A DNA stretch of 64,000 bases from Anaeramoeba ignava (Eukaryota > Metamonada > Anaeramoebidae), in the NCBI GenBank assembly GCA_028826165.1, contig JAPDFW010000061.1, positions 486,775 through 550,774 on the forward strand, read 5' to 3'. Below, in pieces: positions 55,410-64,000 of the stretch. The notes under the pieces were generated by a model. It saw nothing but the letters and a program-made list of their open reading frames with translations, did no database searches and had not been told where the DNA came from. Both the position numbers and the translations under genes were made by a program. The stretch's first letter is position 1; every line of letters starts with the position of its first letter.

Positions 55410-58070
55410 TCAAAATTTTTTATCATTTGATAAATCATTTGATAAATCATCAAAATCACTAAAAATTTCATCACCAGTTGTTAAATTATCTTCTGAATAA
55501 TTTGGTAATAAAGATTGTTTTTGTTTTTAAATTTTCTTTTAAAATATCTTTTGATGAGAATATTGTTTTTCTTTTTGAAATATTCCAATGAATCATTGAA
55601 ATTAAAAACTATCATTAAAATTTCAAAAAGAAATAAAAAGAAGATGAATCAATAAAAATCTTTTATCATTATCCATTATCCAATTTGGAATTGAATTATC
55701 AACAGCATTTGCAATATCATAAATAGAGCGAATTATAAACAAAGAACTAATAACAATAACTAAATTCATGAATGTTTTTGCTCTAAGTCTTGTTTTTGAT
55801 TTTAAATTGAATTGAATTAAAATTCTGTAAATTTTCGTTCCAAAAAAAGTTAAAAGAATAACTAATAAAGTAAAAGTTGAACCATGAAAAACAAAATTAA
55901 AAACTTGATTTTCTGGATCAATAACACATGCTACTAAATTAAGTATAAATGTTATAACAATTAAAACTGTGAATAAAGGTGTAACTAATTTACTTAAACG
56001 TTGATCTTGTTCGTAATATGAATATAAAAGAGCTGACATAAACCAAATACACAGAACCAAACTATTTTAATTTTGAATTTGATTTTAAATTTTAATTTTA
56101 ATTTGATTTTGATTTAATTTTAATTTAATTTTGATTTAAATTGATTTGATTTAATTTAATTTTAATTTTGATTTAATTTTGATTTAATTTTAATTTGATT
56201 TGATTTGATTTGATTTGATTTAATTTTGATTTAATTTTGATTTTGATTTTAATTTTGATTTAATTTTGATTTGATTTAATTTAATTTTGATTTGATTTCG
56301 AATTTGATTTAATTTTGATTGAATTTTAATTGAATTTTGATTTGATTTGATTTAATTTAATTTAATTTAATTTTAATTTTGATTTGATTTGATTTAAATT
56401 TTGATTTAATTTTGATTTAATTTTAATTTGATTTTGATTTGATTTTGATTTGATTTAATTTTGATTTTGATTTGATTTTGAATTGAATTTGAATTTAATT
56501 TTGATTTGATTTTGATTTAATTTGATTTTGATTTGATTTGATTTTGATTTGATTTTAATTTAAATTGATTTAATTGATTTTGATTTAAATTTGATTTTGA
56601 TTTTGATTTAATTTAATTGAATTTAATTTGATTTAATTTAATTGAATTTAATTTTAATTTAATTTTGATTTAATTTGATTTAATTTGATTTGATTTGATT
56701 TGATTTGATTTTGATTTAAATTTGATTTAATTTTGATTTGATTTAAATTGATTTAATTGATTTTAATTTAAATTTGATTTAATTTTGATTTAATTTGGAT
56801 TTTGATTTAATTTTATTTTGATTTGATTTAATTTTAATTGAATTTAATTTTAATTGAATTTTGATTTAATTTGATTTAATTTTAATTTTGATTTGATTTA
56901 ATTTAATTTTGATTTAAATTAAATTTGATTTTGATTTGATTAATTTTAATTTTGATTTGAATTTAATTTTAATTGAATTTTAATTGAATTTGAATTTTAA
57001 TTTAATTTAGATTAAATTTTGATTTTGATTTAATTTGATTTAATTTTAATTTGATTTAATTTAATTTGATTTTAATTTAGATTAAATTTTGATTTTGATT
57101 TAATTTGATTTAATTTTAATTTAATTTTGATTTAATTGATTTTGATTTAATTTTGATTTAATTTGATTTAATTTAATTTAATTTAATTTGATTTAAATTT
57201 AATTTTAATTGAATTTTGATTTAATTTTAATTGAATTTTAATTGAATTTTGATTTTGATTTAATTTTGATTTGATTTAATTTTGATTTGATTTTGATTTG
57301 ATTTGATTTTGATTTAATTTTGATTTGATTTAATTTTGATTTGATTGATTTGATTTTGATTTAATTAATTTTGATTTAAATTTGATTTAAATTGAATTTG
57401 ATTTGATTTGATTTGATTTAATTTTGATTGAATTTTGATTGAATTTTATTGAATTTAAATTGAATTTGATTTGATTTAATTTTTGATTTAATTTTGATTT
57501 AATTTTAATTTTGATTTGATTTGAATTTTGATTTAATTTTGATTTAAATTTGATTTAATTGAATTTTAATTGAATTTTGATTTTAATTTGATTTAATTTA
57601 ATTGAATTTTGATTTTGATTTTTGATTCGTCACTCTAAAAATTGTAAATATAAAGGTAATCTGAGATAAAATAAATTGATTAAATAATTGCTTTTATAAA
57701 TAAAATTTGTTGGTTGAATAAGATTTAATAAAGCTCTTTGTAAAGATAACCAAAAAGTAACTGAAATTATTGAAACTCGAAAAAAGAAAATTTTTGAGTT
57801 TAATTTTTTACTATTTTTGCTTTTTATTTTGCTTTAAATTTAAAAAATAAATAAATATTTATTACTTTCATTCATTTTAAATTAATTAAATTTCTTTTAC
57901 TTTTTATAAGATGTTTTAAAAATTCGATATAATTCAAAAAAACCAAAAATACAACATAAAAAATAAAGAGAACTTAAAAGAAATAATTGCCAAGAATTTG
58001 AACTTAAAGCTGAAACAGTTCCAAGAACTTTATCTTTATGAGAAATTTGAGCAATAGAACCAAATCTCAT
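55410..58070 (-). CDS. Seven-helix membrane protein, TOM1/TOM3/THH1 (TPRA1)-like
   Basis: Exons 58070-57901, 57810-57634 and 56061 onward join in frame: MRFGSIAQIS..., LYFLCCIFGFFELYRIF (helix 1), FFFRVSIISVTFWLSLQRALLNL, LPLYLQFLDLVLCIWFMSALLYS, then helices at LVTPLFTVLIVITFIL, HGSTFTLLVILLTFFG and AKTFMNLVIVISSLFIIRSIYD. The LP-x-x-L-x-F and FW signatures resemble the plant TOM1/TOM3/THH1 and animal TPRA1 family, whose members are multi-pass membrane proteins of unclear biochemical role. The frame stops at 55623 in a T5 run; one base fewer restores ISFEILMIVFNFNDSLEYF, and a second shift near 55525 opens an acidic tail (SEDNLTTGDEIFSDFDDL) ending at 55410. Family assignment is moderate; the breaks may be sequence errors. 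Confidence 0.6.
56065..57620. repeat. TTTGATTTAA-type satellite in the seven-helix gene intron
   Basis: About 1.55 kb of irregular 5-6 bp words (TTTGA, TTTAA, TTTTGA, AATTTTGAT) between exon 2 (ending 57634) and exon 3 (starting 56061). Confidence 0.92.
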
Positions 58071-58639
58071 TCAAATTGAAAAATGAAAAATTTTTGATTT
58101 TTCTTTTTCTTTGATTTTTCTTTTTCTTTTTGATTTTTCTCTCAGATTTCCATTCTATCATTTTGTTATCTTTAATTTTTATTTTTTTATTTGAAATAAT
58201 TTTTATTCCACTTTTTATTCCACTTTTTTTTTCTTTTTTTTAAATAATTTTAATCAAAAAGAAAAACTCAACTTTCTTTTTGATTTTTTCCTCATTTATA
58301 AAAATAAACTCAAAATCAATGAAAGAAGAAATAAAAGAAAAGAAATAAAAAAAGTGGAATTAAATAAAAAATTATTTCTAAAAAATAAAAAATTTCAAAT
58401 CAACTTTTTTCTTCATTGAGAAAAAGAAAGAAAAGAAAATTTGAAAAAGAATGATTTTTAAAGAAGTTTTGTTTTGTTTTGTTTTTGTAATTAATTAAAA
58501 TTGATTAATTTTTAATTTTGAAATTATTTTTGTAATTGATTTTTGTATGTTTTTGTTTTTAAAGAATGATTTTAATTCATTTAAAAAAATGATAAAAAGA
58601 AGAAAATTGAAAGAAAGATAAAATGTATTTTTTTTTTAA
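58071..58639. other. Intergenic region with paired GTGGAA motifs
   Basis: Lies between the start of the seven-helix gene and the end of the Rab gene. Plus strand 58202-58230 has TTATTCCACTTTTTATTCCAC, and GTGGAA again at 58357. These resemble the motifs upstream of the actins. No gene is seen. Confidence 0.5.
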
Positions 58640-61600
58640 TCAACAACATCCTGTTTTTTGATTTTTTTTTTCATTTTTTTGATCAGTTAAACTTGTATCT
58701 TGAATTTGGATTGTATCTTTTTCTTTTGGTTTTCTTGCTTCAATTGAAAGTTCAATTAATTTATCAACAAGAGAATTCATTGCATTATCTTTATAATTTT
58801 ATAATTAATTTTATAAATAATTTTATAATTAATTTTATAAATAATTTTATAAATAATTTTATTAATAATTTTATAAATAATTTTATAAATAATTTTATAT
58901 TTAATTTTATAAATAATTTTATAAATAATTTTATAATTAATTTTATAAATAATTTTATAAATAATTTTATAATAATTTTATAAATAATTTTATAAATAAT
59001 TTCATCTTGAATTTACCAATTCCAATATTATCTTTTGCTGAAGTTTTAAACCTTTTTGTAAAAAAAATAATAAAAGAAAATTTTTTGATAAATTTGTTGT
59101 TTTTTTTTGGAAAAAGAAATTTAATTTATAAACCATTTAAAAAATCCTTCAGTTTCAGCAAATTCATTAATTTGTTCATCTTCAATTTGTTGATTTTCAA
59201 GATCACACTATTAAATATTGTTTTAAAAAAATTTTTGGATCATGTTTTAATTAAAATTAAAAAATTAAAAGAGGAATAAGAGATATAACTTTATTTGCTA
59301 ATAAAATCATTGGAACATGTTCATTATTTGGTAATAAAACTTTATCCATAACATCATCTCTCCACTAAATAAATTAATAATTAAAATTAAATCAATCAAA
59401 ATAAATATTAAAATTATATTTGAATATTTTTTTTGGAAAAATTAAAAAGAAAATTAAACTTTTTTTGCTTCATGAAGTGTCATTTCTCGAGTTAAATCAA
59501 ATACTATAATTGCTGCTGAAGATTCTTTATAATATGTTCTAGTCATTGCTCCAAATCTTTCATGACCTGCAATATCCCATAATTGAAGTGTAATTTCTTT
59601 TCCATTTTTTGTAAGTTGTGCTTCTGCAAAATCAACACCAATTGTCTTTTCAATTTAATAATTAAATTTATATTTAATTTAATAAATAATTTTATAAATA
59701 ATTTTATATTTAATTTTATAATTAATTTTATAATTAATTTTATAAATAATTTTATAAATAATTTTATAAATAATTTTATATTTAATTTTATAATTAATTT
59801 TATAATTAATTTTATAAATAATTTTATAAATAATTTTATAAATAATTTTATAATTAATTTTATAAATAATTTTATAATTAATTTAATAAATAATTTTATA
59901 AATAATTTTATAAATAATTTTATAAATAATTTTATAATTAATTTAATAAATAATTTTATAAATAATTTTATAAATAATTTTATAAATAATTTAATAAATA
60001 ATTTTATAAATAATTTTATAAATAATTTTATAAATAATTTTATAAATAATTTTATAAATAATTTTATAATTAATTTTATAAATAATTTTATATATAATTT
60101 TATAAATAATTTTATAAATAATTTTATAAATATTTTTATAATTAATTTTATATATAATTTTATAAATAATTTAATAAATAATTTAATAAATAATTTTATA
60201 AATAATTTTATATTTAATTATATAAATAATTTTATAAATAATTTTATAAATAATTTTATAAATAATTTTATATTTAATTTTATATTTAATTATATAAATA
60301 ATTTAATAAATAATTTTATAAATAATTTTATAATTAATTTTATAAATAATTTTATATTTAATTTTATAAATATTTTTATAATTAATTTTATAAATAATTT
60401 TATAAATAATTTTATAAATAATTTTATAAATAATTTTATATTTAATTATATAAATAATTTTATAAATAATTTTATAAATAATTTTATAAATAATTTTATA
60501 TTTAATTTTATAAATAATTTTATAAATAATTTTTATAAATAATTTTATAAATAATTTAAATAATTTTATAAATAATTTTATAAATAATTTTATAAAATAA
60601 TTTTATATTTAATTTTATAAATAATTTTATAAATAATTTTATATTTAATTTTATATTTAATTTTTATAAATAATTTTATAAAATAATTTTATATTTAATT
60701 TTATAAATAATTTTATAAATAATTTTATAAATAATTTTATAAATAATTTTATATTTAATTTTATAAATAATTTTATATTTAATTTTATATTTAATTTTAT
60801 AAATAATTTTATAAATAATTTTATATTTAATTTTTATAAATAATTTTTATATTTAATTTTATATTTAATTTTTTTTATATTTAATTTTATATTTAATTTT
60901 ATAAAATAATTTTTATAAATAATTTTATATATAATTTTATATTTAATTTTTATAAAATAATTTTATAAATAATTTTATAAATAATTTTATAAATAATTTT
61001 ATAATTAATTTTTATAAATAATTTTATAATTAATTTTTATAATTAATTTTATAATTAATTTTTATAAAATAATTTTTTATAATTTTTTTTATAAAATAAT
61101 TTTATAAATAATTTTATAAATAATTTTATAATTAATTTTATAAATAAATTTTATAAATAATTTTATAAATAATTTAATATTTAATTTTATAATTAATTTT
61201 ATAAATAATTTTATAAATAATTTTATATTTAATTTTATATTTAATTTTATATTTAATTTTTATATTTAATTTTATTAATAATTTTATAAATAATTTTATA
61301 AATAATTTTATAAATAATTTTATAATAATTAATTTTATAATTAATTTTATAAATAATTTTATAAATAATTTTTATATTTAATTTTATAAATAATTTTATA
61401 ATTAATTTTATAAATAATTTTTATATTTAATTTTATATTTAATTTTATAAAATAATTTTATAAATAATTTTATAAATAATTTTATAAAATAATTTTTTTA
61501 TAAATAATTTTATAAATAATTTTTATAAATAATTTTATAAATAATTTTATAAATAATTTTATAAATAATTTTATAAATAATTTTTATAAATAATTTTATA

Positions 61601-62075
61601 TTTAATTTTTATATTTAATTTTATAAATAATTTTATAAATAATTTTATAAATAATTTTATAATTAATTTTATAATAAATTTAATAAATAATTTTATAAAA
61701 TAATTTTTTATAATTAATTTTATAAATAATTTTATAATTAATTTTATAAATAATTTTATAAATAATTTAATAAATAATTTTATAAATAATTTTATATTTA
61801 ATTTTATATTTAATTTTATAAATAATTTTATAATTAATTTTATAAATAATTTTCTATTTAATTTTATATTTAATTTTATAATTAATTTTATAAATAATTT
61901 TATAAATAATTTTATAAATAATTTTATATTTAATTTTCTTAATTACAATTTTATAATTTGGTGTAAAAACTCCTTCAGTAAATCTTTTTATAATACTTGT
62001 TTTTCCACAAGCAAACGAGCCAATAACAATAACTTTATAAAGTTGACCATCTTTATCAATTTTTTCTGCACACAT
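58640..62075 (-). CDS. Rab32-like small GTPase
   Basis: Six exons: 62075-61947, 59645-59460, 59364-59290, 59207-59134, 59051-59017, 58788-58640; 215 residues, all junctions in frame. Motifs: P-loop GSFACGKTS (residues 19-27), switch I end TIGVDFA, G3 WDIAGHERFGAMTR, G4 LLANKCD across an exon border, G5 TSAKDN across another, and C-terminal end GCC for prenylation. Known: Rab32/38-type Rabs, recognised by WDIAGxERFG-x-MT and YYKE, act at lysosome-related organelles and mitochondria. Oddity: the catalytic Gln after DxxG is His, which in Ras-like GTPases usually impairs GTP hydrolysis. Inferred: membrane-trafficking switch, perhaps slow to hydrolyse GTP. Intron 1 is 2.3 kb of satellite. Confidence 0.9.
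58797..59005. repeat. AATTTTATAAAT satellite in last Rab intron
   Basis: About 17 copies of a 12-bp unit (AATTTTATAAAT/AATTTTATAATT), the same family as in intron 1 of this gene. Confidence 0.92.
59660..61935. repeat. AATTTTATAAAT satellite in first Rab intron
   Basis: Nearly 2.3 kb of 12-bp units AATTTTATAAAT, with ATTTAATTTTAT and AATTAATTTTAT variants and some one-base indels after about 60530. It separates the P-loop exon from the switch II exon. Confidence 0.95.
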
Positions 62076-62164
62076 TTTTAATAGAAAATAAATTGAAATA
62101 TTTTTAAAAAAAAAAAGAAAGGAAAAAAAATGAAAAAAAAAAAAAAATTTTTTCGTTTTATTTA

Positions 62165-63082
<918 letters not shown>

Positions 63083-63164
63083 TTTTATAAATAATTTTTA
63101 AAAAGGAAAAATGAAATTTCATTTTTCATTTTTATTTATATTTTTATTTTTATTTTTAGTCAAA
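63083..63164. promoter_or_regulatory. 82-base divergent promoter between NKAP and the WD40 gene
   Basis: The two ATGs face away from each other with only 82 bases between. The gap contains AAAAATGAAATTTCATTTTT, a near palindrome, and TTTTTCATTTTTATTT runs like those ahead of several other starts in the window. Promoter role is inferred from position. Confidence 0.5.
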
Positions 63165-64000
63165 ATGGAAAATTCAAAAATTAAATTATTATTATGGAAA
63201 AATTTAAATTCTTTTTCTTATTCAATCTCTTCTTTATTATTATCTAAAAATTCTATTCATCTTATTACAGGAGATTTAAATGGAAATGTTATTTTATGGA
63301 AATTTTTAAAATCAATTTATTAAAAATGTTTTTATTAGCTCATAATTCAAAAATAACTTCAATTATAGAAATTATTTATTTTCTGAAAATCATTTATTAC
63401 TGGTACTTTTTTTTATTTATATAATTATTTATTTATATAAAATTTATATAAAATTATTTATGTGTGTTTTTAAAAATTTTTCAAGTTTCAATTGATGGAT
63501 TTGTTGCAATTTGGAAATTTAAAGATGGATTATGCTTGAAATTATTCCCAAATTTACTTTCTTGTTCTCCTAAAATAATAAAACAAATCCCAAATCATTT
63601 ATTCAAATTTGTTGCTGTTGGAAAAGTAATATAATTGAAATTTTTGATATTGAAAAATCTCAAATTATTCAAGTTTTATATGGTCATGATACATGGATTT
63701 CAAGTGTTTATTTATCTTCATTTCAAGTTAATGAATGTAAACAAAAACAAAATGATTGTTTTTATATTTTAAAAATATTTAAATTTTTAATACAAAAACA
63801 AAAAGATACTTTAATGATTTCTTTAGGAAATGATGGAAAATTATGTTTTTGGAAATTTGATCCAAATTCAAATGATAATCAAAATCAAAAATTCAGATCA
63901 ATTTCTATTAAGAAGAGTTACAATTTCTATTGAAAATATAATTTCATCAACTTTTTCTCCAAATGAAGAATTGTTTTTAGTTGTTAGTGATTTATTTATT
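63165..64000 (+). CDS. WDR7/rabconnectin-3-beta-like WD40 protein (partial, runs off right edge)
   Basis: Starts MENSKIKLLLWKN. WD-like blades read SSLLLSKNSIHLITGDLNG, then NVILWKF, then, one frame over, LKINLLKMFLLAHNSKITSI, then SIDGFVAIWKFKDGLCLKLF, FVAVGK, SNIIEIFDIEKSQIIQVLYG and DTLMISLGNDGKLCFWKF. The order and spacing (ISS..L...I.TG..G.I.LW; LKINP..LLFGH; D.WISS; ALG..G.L..W) follow WDR7 as I remember it. Known: WDR7 works with DmX/rabconnectin-3-alpha in V-ATPase assembly and vesicle acidification. At least one intron (about 63401-63485) and frame changes at T5A4 (about 63302) and A4 (about 63625, GGAAAAGTAAT) interrupt the frame. Family call is moderate; start and exons are provisional. 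Confidence 0.6.

Overview
The window reads as nuclear DNA of an AT-rich, intron-bearing unicellular eukaryote. Introns are GT...AG, many genes are single-copy eukaryotic families (Rab GTPase, NKAP, ubiquitin protease, HMG-box, RhoGAP), and most introns and intergenic spaces are filled with simple-sequence satellites. A spliced HydG ([FeFe]-hydrogenase maturase) with an N-terminal extension typical of organelle targeting, and a Tom7-like import subunit, point to an anaerobe with hydrogenosomes or related organelles. Amplified BTB and RCC1-BTB proteins, divergent actins and RhoGAP/kinase signalling fit an anaerobic amoeba. Anaeramoeba is my best guess, but the species is inference.

Layout. 1-10.5 kb (minus strand): three tandem paralogues encoding RRM, an all-cysteine CNOT4-type RING, an N/Q-rich repeat and CCCH zinc fingers; the first runs off the left edge. 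10.6-14.9 kb (plus): a broken copy and three intact copies of a BTB(T1)-pentapeptide gene. 15.2-18.4 kb (minus): complete four-exon hydG. 19.4-25.1 kb (minus): four tandem actins, of which only one is fully intact. 25.3-26.5 kb: a truncated second hydG. 26.5-28.8 kb (plus): RCC1-BTB protein. 28.9-30.8 kb: a 60-bp satellite. 31.8-33.2 kb (plus): two-HMG-box protein. 33.5-38.3 kb (minus): four more BTB-pentapeptide genes. 38.5-39.3 kb (minus): LOG-like protein with a 9-nt microexon. 39.4-43.5 kb (plus): ubiquitin-specific protease. 43.6-44.0 kb (plus): Tom7-like gene. 45.0-47.1 kb: a roughly 140-bp satellite. 47.2-55.1 kb (plus): two near-identical P-loop ATPase genes flanking a nine-exon gene that, when spliced, encodes RING, protein kinase, SH3, MyTH4 and RhoGAP in one 922-residue protein. 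55.4-58.1 kb (minus): TOM1/TOM3/THH1-like seven-helix protein. 58.6-62.1 kb (minus): Rab32-like GTPase. 62.2-63.1 kb (minus): NKAP. 63.2 kb to the right edge (plus): WDR7-like WD40 protein.

All exon structures were worked out by hand from frame continuity, GT/AG sites and paralogue or family alignment from memory; no search was run. Several genes are interrupted by one-base differences in A or T homopolymers, so part of the apparent decay may be assembly error. No rRNA, tRNA, CRISPR or bacterial operon structure was seen.
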